64,000 nt of DNA from an uncultured Lachnospiraceae bacterium. GTDB taxonomy: Bacteria > Bacillota > Clostridia > Lachnospirales > Lachnospiraceae. Every line of letters begins with the position of its first letter. Within the stretch, counting starts at the first letter, position 1. The notes beneath the pieces are model-generated. The model ran no database searches and was not told the DNA's origin. It was given only the letters and a program-made list of their open reading frames with translations. Location of the stretch: the NCBI GenBank assembly GCA_949948715.1, contig CATLGW010000001.1, forward strand, positions 180,051-244,050. Reading direction: 5' to 3'. Both the position numbers and the translations under genes were made by a program. Shown in pieces: positions 43,488 to 52,957 of this stretch.

Positions 43488-45013
43488 GCCTTATGTCCTC
43501 CGATCTGTCGGTTTCTTTCCCTGGCGGTGGAGCTTTCCTGTAAGCTGGAGCCCTTTAACAGAGCGTTCCCGCCGTATTTTTTCTTCACGGTAAGCATGGC
43601 TTCCTGCAGTCTGCGCTCCTTGGAAAGTCTGACCGCCTCGGCCTCCCGCTCCCGCTCCACTGCCTCGTAGTCCGTGAACAAGTCAAGCTGTTCACATTTC
43701 TCCTCCCCCTTGGCCTCCGTCTCATCCGTCAGATGATTGGCCGTCACCGTAACCCGGCGCAGGGTCAGACCGGAATCCACGATGCGGTCATAGAGCTCCA
43801 GCACCGCCTCCGCAATGATCTGCGTGGAGGAGGTCATGCCCTTTAGATTGGCCGTGCCGTGGGCATGCCTGGGAACCCTCCGTCCGTAGCGGTCTGTGGC
43901 TTCCTCCCCCTGACAGCGCTTTTCCCCGGCGGGACCCTCGAGGTTCTCCCGGTCATAACCTACAGTGAGCGTCATCTGATCCGTTTTGAGCCTCTTGTCC
44001 ACCAAATCCAGAACCAGTGCCTCCGTCATCTCCCGGACGATCAGTCGGCCCTCATCAAAGCGGTAGGGACGCATAAGCACCTGGCCGGAGCTTGCGCTGT
44101 TGCTCTCCGGTCTGTATGCCTTGATCAGATCCATGGTGACGGGCTCATAGCCCCAGGCGTGATCTATGAGAAGCTCCGCGTTTACTCCAAACATCCGGTA
44201 TAAAAGCTCCTCATTGTGGTAATCTCTGTCCCCGCCCAGGGAACAGCGGGCGATGTCTCCCATGGTAAACAGGCCCGCCGACGCAAGCCTTTTCTCATAG
44301 CCGTGTCCCACTCTCCAAAAATCCGTGAGGGGCCTGTGATCCCACAAAAGCCGCCGATAGCTCATCTCATCCAGCTCTCCGATTCGCAGGCCGTTCTCAT
44401 CCGGAGCGGTGTGCTTTGCCACAATATCCATGGCCACCTTGCACAGGTACAGATTGGAGCCTATCCCCGCCGTGGCGGTGATGCCCGTGTCGGTAAAAAC
44501 CTCTTGAAGGATTCTCCCGGCCAGCTCTCTGGCCGACATCCGATAGGTGTCCAGATAATGGGTTACATCCATAAAAACCTCGTCGATGGAATAGACATGG
44601 ATGTCCTCCGGGGCGATAAATTTCAGGTAAGTGCGGTAAATCAGAGTGCTGTATTCCAGGTAGAAGGCCATACGCGGCGGGGCGACAATATAGGACAACG
44701 CAAGCTCCGGGTGTTCCCCAAGCTCTGCGGCCAGGCAGGAGGAGCCGGAGAATCGCCCTCCCGGCGCCCTGCCAAGGCGCTCTCTGTTGACCTCCCGCAC
44801 CCGCTCTACCACCTCAAAGAGTCTCGCCCTTCCCGAGATACCGTAAGCCTTCAGGGACGGGGATACCGCCAGGCATATGGTCTTCTCCGTCCTGGATAGA
44901 TCCGCCACCACCAGATTCGTGGACAGAGGATCCAACTGGCGCTCCACACACTCCACGGAGGCGTAAAAAGATTTTAAATCCACAGCAATATAAATGTTTT
45001 GATTCTCTCCCAT
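43484..45013 (-). CDS. Y-family (UmuC/DinB-like) translesion DNA polymerase
   Basis: A 509-residue error-prone polymerase. Catalytic residues lie in IAVDLKSFYASVECV and VYSIDEVFMDVT; helix-hairpin region with GHGYEKRLASAGLFTMGDIA; little-finger domain; and a beta-clamp motif QLDLFTDYE near residue 455. ATG 45013 has GGGAGGG upstream; the longer frame to 45094 runs through the promoter. A LexA-like box precedes it and a YolD gene follows with ATGA overlap, so SOS control is likely. Confidence 0.93.
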   Translation of the reverse strand: MGENQNIYIAVDLKSFYASVECVERQLDPLSTNLVVADLSRTEKTICLAVSPSLKAYGISGRARLFEVVERVREVNRERLGRAPGGRFSGSSCLAAELGEHPELALSYIVAPPRMAFYLEYSTLIYRTYLKFIAPEDIHVYSIDEVFMDVTHYLDTYRMSARELAGRILQEVFTDTGITATAGIGSNLYLCKVAMDIVAKHTAPDENGLRIGELDEMSYRRLLWDHRPLTDFWRVGHGYEKRLASAGLFTMGDIARCSLGGDRDYHNEELLYRMFGVNAELLIDHAWGYEPVTMDLIKAYRPESNSASSGQVLMRPYRFDEGRLIVREMTEALVLDLVDKRLKTDQMTLTVGYDRENLEGPAGEKRCQGEEATDRYGRRVPRHAHGTANLKGMTSSTQIIAEAVLELYDRIVDSGLTLRRVTVTANHLTDETEAKGEEKCEQLDLFTDYEAVEREREAEAVRLSKERRLQEAMLTVKKKYGGNALLKGSSLQESSTARERNRQIGGHKA

Positions 45014-45086
45014 GGTAAATCCCTCCCGCCGGTAAACAGGCCGCGGAATACAAGGCAGCTTCCGCCGGCCTGTATTCTGCGCCCGT

Positions 45087-45128
45087 ATAACCATTATACC
45101 AGAAAATACGTTCGATTATAATGGTTAT
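45087..45128 (-). promoter_or_regulatory. Dyad with LexA-like box upstream of the Y-family polymerase
   Basis: A perfect 12-bp inverted repeat, ATAACCATTATA at 45087-45098 and its complement at 45117-45128, encloses CGAACGTATTTTC (minus strand, 45114-45102), a LexA box with two mismatches. TATAAT on the minus strand (45098-45093) may be the -10. SOS control is likely; the outer dyad could bind another regulator. Confidence 0.6.
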
Positions 45129-45198
45129 TTTATGAAATTTAAAAATTTTCCGGGTTCCAACAATGAACACCGGTTCAGGAGTGATAAAATTCAAAAAA

Positions 45199-45238
45199 GG
45201 AGACGGCCGTCATCAGACAGCCAACTCCTTTTTTGATA
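45199..45238 (-). terminator. Flagellin terminator
   Basis: Imperfect stem GGAGTTGGCTG/CGGCCGTCTCC with an 18-nt central gap at most, flanked by A and T runs; the minus strand ends TTTTTT. It lies 26 nt past the flagellin stop and could work in both directions. Confidence 0.75.
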
Positions 45239-45264
45239 CCGCGGTTTCACGGCCAAATTGTTAT

Positions 45265-46062
45265 TTACATACCAAAGAGCCTCAAAACCGAGGAATTATC
45301 CTGCATCTTCCTGCGCATCACGGTCATGCGGTAATCCTGGAGAAGCTTATTCTTCTGCTTTTCCGAGACGGCCTTGGGAATATCCAGATCCTCAATGCGG
45401 CTTCTGGAGGCGGTCAGATTCTCGCTGGTCCCCCGGTTGCTGTTGTAAGCGTGCTCCAGGGAATTGGTGACTGCCCCCGTCCTGCCTCTGGCCGCGCCGA
45501 TCTTTTCGATAGCGGAGTCAATGGCGGAGAGGTCGAAATCCTTGGTGACATCAAAACCGTTGATTCCCAGGGACTTCAGAGTGACATTCTCCATTCCGAT
45601 CTTGAGCCCCGTGCCGTCCGCATTGGCGGCAATGTTCATATCCGCCATACTGCCGTTTAGCAGGGACATCTCGTTGAATTTGGTTCCCACCGCCGTGCGC
45701 TGGACATCCTGCAAAAGCTGGCTCACCTCATTCTGAATCATCTGTTTGTCCGAATCGCTGTAGAGACCGTTGGACGCCTGTATGCCCAGCTCTCTGATCC
45801 TCTGCAGGGAATCCGTCATGGTGCCCATGGCGCCGTCCTGCACATTGGCCACGCTTATGCCGTCACGGATATTGGACGCTCCCACATCCAGACCGTTGCT
45901 CTCTTTCAAAATCTTCTTGGCAATGGCAAGTCCCGCCGCGTCGTCCGCCGCCCGGTTAATCCTCTTGCCGCTGGCAATCTTCCCAAACATGGCGTTATTG
46001 TGATTGTTAGTGCGGGCATTGTTATAAACGGAATAGGTATTGCCCACTGAAGCTACTCTCAT
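45265..46062 (-). CDS. Flagellin (short type)
   Basis: A 265-residue flagellin containing only the conserved D0/D1 parts: N-terminal MRVASVGNTYSVYNNARTNN, SGKRINRAADDAAGLAIAKKI, SNIRDGISVANVQDGAMG and C-terminal GRTGAVTNSLEHAYNSNRGTSENLTASRSRI. The D2/D3 surface domains are absent. ATG 46062 has AAAGGAG; the frame to 46161 covers the leader. It forms the flagellar filament, or part of it. It stands alone between SOS genes, away from other flagellar genes in this window. Confidence 0.92.
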   Translation of the reverse strand: MRVASVGNTYSVYNNARTNNHNNAMFGKIASGKRINRAADDAAGLAIAKKILKESNGLDVGASNIRDGISVANVQDGAMGTMTDSLQRIRELGIQASNGLYSDSDKQMIQNEVSQLLQDVQRTAVGTKFNEMSLLNGSMADMNIAANADGTGLKIGMENVTLKSLGINGFDVTKDFDLSAIDSAIEKIGAARGRTGAVTNSLEHAYNSNRGTSENLTASRSRIEDLDIPKAVSEKQKNKLLQDYRMTVMRRKMQDNSSVLRLFGM

Positions 46063-46128
46063 ATTTACTCCTTTCCGCACAGGATAAGACTTCTGTCCTG
46101 CGCAAACTGTATTTCTCCCATTCTTCAA

Positions 46129-46161
46129 TTTCAGTGTAATATATTTCACTGAAAATTTCAA
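46129..46161 (-). promoter_or_regulatory. Flagellin promoter with overlapping dyad
   Basis: Minus strand TTGAAA (46161-46156), a 17-bp spacer and TACACT (46138-46133), a sigma-A type promoter. The perfect dyad TTTCAGTG/CACTGAAA (46129-46136, 46147-46154) overlaps the spacer and -10. No sigma-28 motif was found. The 5' leader can fold a hairpin (CGCAGGA with TCCTGTGCG) just before the AAAGGAG. Confidence 0.6.
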
Positions 46162-46247
46162 GATTTTTCCAAAGAATTACGGCTAAATTTAATGGATCCT
46201 GTCCGCCGGACTTTGCAACTCTCCCTCCTTCCATCACTTTCCAGGGG

Positions 46248-46261
46248 CGAACATAGGTTTG
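46248..46261 (+). promoter_or_regulatory. LexA box ahead of a small unknown gene
   Basis: CGAACATAGGTTTG fits CGAAC-N4-GTTYG exactly. TACAAT at 46268-46273 may be the -10 box. The next gene on this strand starts at 46329. Confidence 0.85.
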
Positions 46262-46328
46262 CCGTGATACAATAATCCTGTCACTGACGATGGATTGGCT
46301 TTTAAATTTCAGAAAAGGGGGTTTTTAT

Positions 46329-46601
46329 TTGGAAAGCATACTGTGTGTCGATACCCCGGTACAGATGATTTCCTGCACCGACACGGACGGGAAGATCACT
46401 CCCATGAGATTCCGCTTCCGGGACAAAAACGGCGAACTCACAACCATAGAGATCGATAAAATCCTGTCCTGGGATCAGGACAGGAACCGGGTGGGAGCAA
46501 GCTTTTCCTGCTCCGCCCAAATCTGCGGCAGCAGAAAGATCTTCCGACTCCGGTACAGCTATCTTTCCCATGAATGGCGGCTGTGTCGCCTGCATCTGTA
46601 A
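46329..46601 (+). CDS. Small uncharacterised protein, probably SOS-regulated
   Basis: From TTG 46329, preceded by AGAAAAGGGGG, it has 90 residues; ATG 46290 would add 13 but has no ribosome binding site. The protein is beta-rich (SILCVDTPVQMISCTDTDGKI, MRFRFRDKNGELTTIEIDKILSWD) and ends in a Cys/Arg-rich segment (KIFRLRYSYLSHEWRLCRL). I do not recognise the family. An excellent LexA box lies 68 nt upstream, and a Y-family polymerase and an SRAP protein are near, so a role in DNA-damage tolerance is inferred. Confidence 0.7.
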   Translation: MESILCVDTPVQMISCTDTDGKITPMRFRFRDKNGELTTIEIDKILSWDQDRNRVGASFSCSAQICGSRKIFRLRYSYLSHEWRLCRLHL

Positions 46602-46622
46602 GCCCTTGCAGATAAGCAGCGC

Positions 46623-47201
46623 CTAAAACAGGCTTATTTGCCGGAAATCCTGGACTCTCTCCAGCATGGGGGAGGATTGGGCCAGAAAATGACGTACTTT
46701 GGACTCCTCCTCTATCCAGGGACGGATATCCCTTTCTTTCAGTATCAGGGGCATCCGCTCATGCACCGGACCTACGGAGGCGTTGGCGGCCGTAGTCAGA
46801 ATGATAAAACGCAGACCGTCCTCATAGAGGCGGTAAAAGCCCGCCATATAGACAGGTTCCCTGGAGGGATTGCGGAAGGTTACCTTTTGTTTTTCCCTGT
46901 CCCACTCGTAAAAGTGTCTGGCGGGAATAATGCAGCGCCTGTGCAGCACACTCTCGGAGAAGGTGGGACGGGCCAGGGCAGTCTCCGCCCTGGCATTGAT
47001 CAAAAGCTTTCGGTCTTTTCCGAATAATCCCCATCTCATCCGGGCGGCACACAGTCGTCCTTCTCTGACACAGACCACAGGCGCCGACTCCGAGGGACGG
47101 ATATCCCCCTCCCTCACCGCGCCCTGTCTGCCGTCTATTTCCCGCACAAGGCGGGAGATAACGTCCTCTATCTCCTCGTCAATATAATATCTTCCGCACA
47201 T
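46623..47201 (-). CDS. SOS response-associated peptidase (SRAP/HMCES family)
   Basis: A 192-residue protein beginning MCGRYY. After Met removal Cys2 becomes N-terminal and forms a thiazolidine crosslink with abasic sites in single-stranded DNA. Other conserved residues: NARAET, RHFYEWD and the HERMPLIL motif. ATG 47201 is set by this requirement; the frame reaches 47231. It is convergent with the SOS small protein gene and close to the polymerase operon. No LexA box was seen directly upstream. Confidence 0.93.
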   Translation of the reverse strand: MCGRYYIDEEIEDVISRLVREIDGRQGAVREGDIRPSESAPVVCVREGRLCAARMRWGLFGKDRKLLINARAETALARPTFSESVLHRRCIIPARHFYEWDREKQKVTFRNPSREPVYMAGFYRLYEDGLRFIILTTAANASVGPVHERMPLILKERDIRPWIEEESKVRHFLAQSSPMLERVQDFRQISLF

Positions 47202-47246
47202 AAAGTTTCCCCTTATCACATCATGCTCCAAGGCCGATTTTGCGCC

Positions 47247-49193
47247 TTAAAACGCATTTATAACCTCCGCGCCCTTTCTCACAAAGGCAATGAATTCATG
47301 GAGCCCGGCGCGACAGTCCACGTATTTTCCTCCCGTGCAGGACGTTTTATCCGTTGTCCTGACCCACTCGCCCTCCGGCAGATATACCCGCCTTTCTGTC
47401 ACGCCCCGCTCAGTTATGGGCGCAAACAAAATATCGTCGCCGAACATATACTGAGTGCCCAGGGTATAGCAGATTTCATCTTCCGGATAGTCAAAAAACA
47501 TGGGGCGCATGACAGGATGCCCCTTTTGTGAAGCAATGTCCATCATCCTTTTTATATACGGTTTCAAGCGTTCCCGAAGCAATATCAAGTCCCTCAGGAT
47601 ATGAAAATTGCGCTCACCGAAGCTCCAAATCTCATTGTCTCCCCCCGTGGGCTCAATGATATCCCTGCTCCTGTCATGTCCCTCCCGGCTGCCGTGAAGC
47701 CGCATCACAGGGCAGAATACGCCGTACTGAAACCATCTCACAATCAGTTCCCGGAAATAATCGGATTCCGTATCGCCGCCGTAAAATCCCCCGATATCCG
47801 TGGTCCACCAGGGAATGGAACACATACTCATATTCAGTCCGGATTTAACCTGCATACGAAGGCTTTCAAAGGTCGAGGGAATATCCCCAGACCACACAAG
47901 GGTTCCGAATCTCTGCGCGCCGGTGTAAGCGCATCTTGAAAGCGTGACGATGTCATCTCTGCCCATGCTTTTCATTCCGTCGTACACAAGCTTTGCGTAA
48001 TAATAGGGATACAGGAGCCCGATTTCATCGCCGTTTCCCCGGTGAAATATGAGATTGTCGAACTGCTCCGGGTGGATTTCCGGCTCCGCCTCGTCAAACC
48101 ACAGGGAATCGACGCCGTTATCTATATAGTTTTCCTTTAATCTGTTCCACACAAATTTCCGGGTCCTTGGATTGGTGGGATCTATTTCCGCCTGGGGACC
48201 GTAGAAGTCAAATACCCTGTTTGACCCTGACCTTGTGCGGATCAGCATATTTTCCTCCAGCATTTGACGGAAATTTTCTCTCTTTTCGTTTATGGTGGGC
48301 CACATGGACACCATCAGCCTGACGCCCATTTCATGCAGTTTATCCGCCATCTCCTTCGGATTTGGCCAATACTTTGGATCAAATTTGTAATCTCCCTGCT
48401 GGGTCCAGTGGAAATAATCTATCACAAGGACGGACAGGGGGATTTGAAGCTCCCTGTATTTCTCCGCCACCTCCAAAGCCTGTTCCTGGGTCTCATAGCG
48501 AAGTCTGCTCTGCCAAAATCCCAGGGCCCATTGGGGGATTTCGGGGGCATGACCCGTCAGGTCCGCCAGGGTTTCACAGGCCTGCCTGGGGCTGCCGCCG
48601 ATTACCACATAGTCGATCTGTCTCGTGCTGTCGCTGGTAAAACGCGTTCGGTTGTTTCCCAGCTCACACAGCCCCGTGGAGGGCAGATTCCAGAGTAAAC
48701 CGTAGCCCAGGGAGGAATACACATAGGGAATCGTACATTTGGCGTTGACGTGGCGCAGGTCGATGACACAGCCCTTTAAGTCAAAGCAGTCTGTGGCCTC
48801 ATGTCCCATGCCGTAAAAATGCTCTCTCTCATTTGCCTCAAAGGTGACCCTTGCGCGCCACAGGCCGCCGGCATTGTTCCTATAATTCCGAATTTGCGCG
48901 TCAAAGGTCAGCTCGCTTTTCTCCCGAAGGATTTTCCGATCCTTATAGTAATACTCAACCCTGCCGTTATCGTACAATACGGCTTTCAGATCGCCGTTTT
49001 TGACCGTGGCCCGATCCTCCCCAACGGCGATCTCGGCGGCTGCTTTTCGTGGCAATAACGTAAAGTCGCATTCCACAATTTCACAGTTGGGCGAAGCCTG
49101 AAACCGGATGCTGTCCCTGCCCCAGGCCGACAGGCGCACCGTCTCCCCCGCCCGTGTAAAATACAGCATATTGTCCTGTTCATAAAATTTCAA
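47247..49193 (-). CDS. GH31 family alpha-glycosidase (alpha-xylosidase-like)
   Basis: A 648-residue glycosidase of family 31. The N-terminal beta-sandwich includes EREHFYGMGHEATDCFDLKG. The catalytic barrel has VDSLWFDEAEPEI with the nucleophile Asp, and TLVWSGDIPSTF with the likely acid/base Asp; SIPWWTTDIGGFYGG follows. No signal peptide, so it acts inside the cell on imported oligosaccharides. Alpha-xylosidase is favoured over alpha-glucosidase by general resemblance only. Confidence 0.88.
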   Translation of the reverse strand: MKFYEQDNMLYFTRAGETVRLSAWGRDSIRFQASPNCEIVECDFTLLPRKAAAEIAVGEDRATVKNGDLKAVLYDNGRVEYYYKDRKILREKSELTFDAQIRNYRNNAGGLWRARVTFEANEREHFYGMGHEATDCFDLKGCVIDLRHVNAKCTIPYVYSSLGYGLLWNLPSTGLCELGNNRTRFTSDSTRQIDYVVIGGSPRQACETLADLTGHAPEIPQWALGFWQSRLRYETQEQALEVAEKYRELQIPLSVLVIDYFHWTQQGDYKFDPKYWPNPKEMADKLHEMGVRLMVSMWPTINEKRENFRQMLEENMLIRTRSGSNRVFDFYGPQAEIDPTNPRTRKFVWNRLKENYIDNGVDSLWFDEAEPEIHPEQFDNLIFHRGNGDEIGLLYPYYYAKLVYDGMKSMGRDDIVTLSRCAYTGAQRFGTLVWSGDIPSTFESLRMQVKSGLNMSMCSIPWWTTDIGGFYGGDTESDYFRELIVRWFQYGVFCPVMRLHGSREGHDRSRDIIEPTGGDNEIWSFGERNFHILRDLILLRERLKPYIKRMMDIASQKGHPVMRPMFFDYPEDEICYTLGTQYMFGDDILFAPITERGVTERRVYLPEGEWVRTTDKTSCTGGKYVDCRAGLHEFIAFVRKGAEVINAF

Positions 49194-49259
49194 AATCGTT
49201 TTCCTCCCGGAACCTTGTCATGTCCCTGCCGCCCCACTTCCGGGGTACAGCACCCACAC

Positions 49260-51029
49260 TTACCCCCTGGCCAGTTCGTAATACAGCCCCCTCCTGGCCA
49301 TCAGTTCCTCGTGGGTTCCCTCCTCGGCAATCCCCTGATTTCCGATGTATAGAATGCGGTCCGCATTTCGGATGGTGGACAGGCGGTGAGCCACAATGAA
49401 TGCTGTTTTGTCCTTGAGAAGCACCTCCAGCGCCTCCTGGATCAACAGCTCCGTCTCCGTGTCGATGGCGCTGGTGGCCTCGTCCAGAATCACGATGGAG
49501 GGATTCTTCAGGACAATTCTGGCAAAGCTGATCAACTGTCTCTCTCCGGCGGACAGTCCGCCGCCCCGCTCCTCCAGCATATGTTCATATCCGCCGTTTA
49601 ACCGTTTGATAAATTTATCCGCAAAGATCATCCTGGCTGCCTCCCGGCACTCCTCGTCGGTGGCATCCCATCTTCCGTACCGGATATTGTCCAGAATGGT
49701 TCCCTTGAAAATAAACGGATCCTGCATCAGCACGCCTACCTCGGAACGCAGGGAATACAGACTGGCATCCCGCACGTCCACATCGTCTATTCTGACGCTT
49801 CCCTCCCTGACATCATAGAACCGGGTCAGCATACTGATCACCGTAGTTTTTCCCGCCCCGGTAGGCCCCACCAAAGCGATGGTCTCCCCGGGCTTAACAT
49901 GCAGCGTGAAATGTTTCAGGATATCCACATTCTCCTCGTAACAGAAGGTGACATCCTGAAAGTCCACCTTACCTTTGACATTCTTGAGAACCACAGGTTT
50001 TTCCTTATCCTGAATTTCCACAGGATAATCGATGGTGTCAAAGACCTGCTCCAGATTGGAGCTCACCTGGGCCAGTTCCTGGATGATGGTGGAAAGCTGG
50101 GCCAGAGGATCCTGGAAAGCTCCCATATAGCTGGTAAAAGTAATGACCACCCCCGCGGTGATTCCCGCGTTTCCGCCCAAGATTAACGCCAAAGCCGCGC
50201 CGAAGATGCACAGTGTCCCCGAGTGCCAGAAAAATTGGACCACCGGGCCGTTCAGCCGGGAACGCTTTACAATGTCCCACCACATATTTACGCTGTCCTC
50301 GTGAATCTTCCGGTAAATATCCTTGTTAATTCCAATCCTGTTATAATTCTTGACAATCTGCTCCCCCATGATGGACTCCACCAAAAAAGCCGTCCTGTTG
50401 GAATTTTTTGCCCGATGGGCCGTATACATTTTCCGCAGATAGGAGCGCAGCCAGAAGATGATAACCATCATGGGCACCACCGCCGCGAACACAATCAAAG
50501 TAAGCACAGGGCTCAGGGAAAGCATAAAAATTGTCACCACCACCAGCTTGACGATATAGATGGCAAACATCATGACATAATTGGAGAAAAAATCCGCCAG
50601 GCCGTTGATATATTCCGTCACCCGCACCACGATCTTGCCGTCAGGGCGATTGTCAAAGTAATCGAAAGAAAGAAGCTGCAGCCTCTCAAAAATATCCGTT
50701 CTGATTCGGGTAATAATGCTCAATCCCATCCGACCCATGCTTCTGGCCTGCACGAAGGTCGACAGGATCTCCACAGCGGCCAGCAGCGCCAGCGCGCCGC
50801 CCACAAGAGCCAACTGTCGGTAGTCCTGATCTACCACCACCCTGTCCACGATCAGCTTTAACAGCCTTGGCGGAAGCAGGGAAACTACCGCAGCCACCAG
50901 CATCATACAGCTAAGCAGCAGAAGAAGCCGCTTGTAGGGAAGAATATACGCAAGGGTTCGTCCCAACTGGCGTATATCTACCTTTTTCTCTATCTTTTCA
51001 TCCTCAAAGAACGTGTTTCGTCTCGCCAT
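49260..51029 (-). CDS. ABC exporter half-transporter B
   Basis: A 589-residue fused permease-ATPase. Six transmembrane helices in residues about 30-310, then an NBD with Walker A GPTGAGKTT, signature LSAGERQLISFARI and canonical Walker B VILDEATSAID. It starts 17 nt after the partner gene stop. Together they should form a heterodimeric type IV exporter for drugs, lipids or peptides. Confidence 0.92.
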   Translation of the reverse strand: MARRNTFFEDEKIEKKVDIRQLGRTLAYILPYKRLLLLLSCMMLVAAVVSLLPPRLLKLIVDRVVVDQDYRQLALVGGALALLAAVEILSTFVQARSMGRMGLSIITRIRTDIFERLQLLSFDYFDNRPDGKIVVRVTEYINGLADFFSNYVMMFAIYIVKLVVVTIFMLSLSPVLTLIVFAAVVPMMVIIFWLRSYLRKMYTAHRAKNSNRTAFLVESIMGEQIVKNYNRIGINKDIYRKIHEDSVNMWWDIVKRSRLNGPVVQFFWHSGTLCIFGAALALILGGNAGITAGVVITFTSYMGAFQDPLAQLSTIIQELAQVSSNLEQVFDTIDYPVEIQDKEKPVVLKNVKGKVDFQDVTFCYEENVDILKHFTLHVKPGETIALVGPTGAGKTTVISMLTRFYDVREGSVRIDDVDVRDASLYSLRSEVGVLMQDPFIFKGTILDNIRYGRWDATDEECREAARMIFADKFIKRLNGGYEHMLEERGGGLSAGERQLISFARIVLKNPSIVILDEATSAIDTETELLIQEALEVLLKDKTAFIVAHRLSTIRNADRILYIGNQGIAEEGTHEELMARRGLYYELARG

Positions 51030-51046
51030 CGCTCTCCACCTCCATT

Positions 51047-52861
51047 TTACACCGAGGGGTCTATTTGAACCTCGTCCGCCTGCTGTTCCTGCTGTACCCG
51101 GTAGATATGCGCAAAGCTTCCCCCCAGGTCCATCAGCTCCCGGAAGGTTCCTCTCTCCGTGATCATGCCGTCCTTCATATAGAGAATTTCGTCGCAGTCC
51201 ACCACGGAAGAAAAGCGGTGGGCCGTGATAATCAGTGTCTTCTCCGAAAAATGCTCGTAAATATTTTTCAGCACCGTCCGCTCCGTGTTCACATCCAGGG
51301 CGGATGTGGAATCATCCAGCACAAAGACCGGCGCGTTTTTCATAAAGGCCCTGGCAATGGAAATCCTCTGCTTTTGTCCGCCGGAGATCCCAAGCCCCCG
51401 CTCTCCCACAATCGTCTTGTAGCGCTCGGGGAGAGCGTCAATAAACCTGGCCGCCATCGCGTCGGTGGCCGCTTTCGTCACCATACGCTCGTCGATATCC
51501 GCCCTGCTGAAAGCGATATTGGATTCGATGGTGTTGGAGAACAGAAATACCTCCTGAAATACATAGGAATACATTCTGCGCAGATTATCCAAGCTGAAGT
51601 CCTTGATATCGTGCCCCCCTATTGTAATCTGCCCTGATGTGACGTCGCAGACCCGCACCAGGGATTTTAGCAGCATACTCTTGCCCGATCCGGTCTCTCC
51701 CACAATACCCAGCTTTTTCCCGTAAGGGATGCGGATATCAATATGCTTTAGGATTTCCTGCCCCTCTATTTCCACGGACACATCCTTCATCTCGATGTCC
51801 GGCGTATCACAGCGAAGCGTCGCCTCCTTATCCTCCGGCACCCTGCTCTCCTTTTCCATGAAGCGCTTCAGGGCCAGCCCCGCTATGGTCTGCTGCTGCA
51901 TATTAAAGACATGATTGTTCACGCTGGTAATATTGTTCATAAACCGCATGACATAGGTAGAGGAGGACAATATGTAGCCCACCGTCAGCCGTCCCTGCAT
52001 CACCAGCACCGCCCCGATCACAATGGTGCTGATATACGCGATCTGGCGTATGGTATTGAACGTCAGATCAAATTTGGAAGAAAGCCATATCTGTTTCATC
52101 CGCGCATCCAGAAAATTCGTGTTAACTTTGTGGAACTTTTCCTTCTCCAGATCCTCATTGTGGAAGGATCGAACAATGCGGACGGCGGCGATATTCTCCT
52201 GGGTGGTAAGATTCATCTCCGAACTTTTCTGGCGGATATCCCGGAAATTTTCCCGGGCCTTGCGCTTGAAATTCAGCACCGACTTCACCAGAAGAGGCAT
52301 CAGGAGAAGGGGAATGATCAAAAGGGAAAGATCAATCCCGGCAATCAGCGCCAATGTCATCACCAGCATGAAAACTGCGTCTCCCAGATAGGGAATCCGG
52401 TGGGAGAACAGTTCCTTGAACATAATGGTATCGCTGTTTAATATCTGCAAAAGCTCGCCGGAATTGTACTCGGCGATGGTGGCGGAATCAAGCTCCATCA
52501 GCTTTCCATAAGTCATATACCTCAGATTGGTCTCCAGCTTCAGGCCGATCCACTCCTGCATCAGATCCCGGATATAGATCAGCACGATCCGCAAAAGCAT
52601 CAATATCCCGAAGGCTGTCGCAATGGAAAAAAACAGGCGCATGGTATGGGGTTCTCCAAATCGCCCTGTGAGGAGAAAATGAAAGATACCTCCGCTGTCC
52701 TCCTTCACCTCGCCGCCTTGAATCACAAAGTCGATCAGAAGCCCGGACAACAGCGGCAGAAGCAGCTCTGCATAGATCCCCAGAAAGCTTAAGGCTTCCG
52801 CCAAAATTGCCACGGGCATATTCTTTTTAAAGTACTGATAGCCAAATTTTAATGTTTCCAT
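51047..52861 (-). CDS. ABC exporter half-transporter A (degenerate site)
   Basis: A 604-residue fused permease-ATPase from ATG 52861 (METLKFGYQY); an ATG 17 codons upstream lacks a ribosome binding site. Walker A GETGSGKSM, signature ISGGQKQRISIAR, and Walker B VFVLDDSTSALD, in which Asp replaces the catalytic Glu. This is the degenerate site usual in heterodimeric exporters such as BmrC/BmrD pairs. First gene of the pair; cargo unknown. Confidence 0.92.
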   Translation of the reverse strand: METLKFGYQYFKKNMPVAILAEALSFLGIYAELLLPLLSGLLIDFVIQGGEVKEDSGGIFHFLLTGRFGEPHTMRLFFSIATAFGILMLLRIVLIYIRDLMQEWIGLKLETNLRYMTYGKLMELDSATIAEYNSGELLQILNSDTIMFKELFSHRIPYLGDAVFMLVMTLALIAGIDLSLLIIPLLLMPLLVKSVLNFKRKARENFRDIRQKSSEMNLTTQENIAAVRIVRSFHNEDLEKEKFHKVNTNFLDARMKQIWLSSKFDLTFNTIRQIAYISTIVIGAVLVMQGRLTVGYILSSSTYVMRFMNNITSVNNHVFNMQQQTIAGLALKRFMEKESRVPEDKEATLRCDTPDIEMKDVSVEIEGQEILKHIDIRIPYGKKLGIVGETGSGKSMLLKSLVRVCDVTSGQITIGGHDIKDFSLDNLRRMYSYVFQEVFLFSNTIESNIAFSRADIDERMVTKAATDAMAARFIDALPERYKTIVGERGLGISGGQKQRISIARAFMKNAPVFVLDDSTSALDVNTERTVLKNIYEHFSEKTLIITAHRFSSVVDCDEILYMKDGMITERGTFRELMDLGGSFAHIYRVQQEQQADEVQIDPSV

Positions 52862-52957
52862 CTTCTGCTCCCGCTCTCTCTGCGCTTCCGTGTTATTCTC
52901 ACTATTATACACATATGTATATCACAATTCAAGCTCAATTCCTGAGTCTAACTTCTT

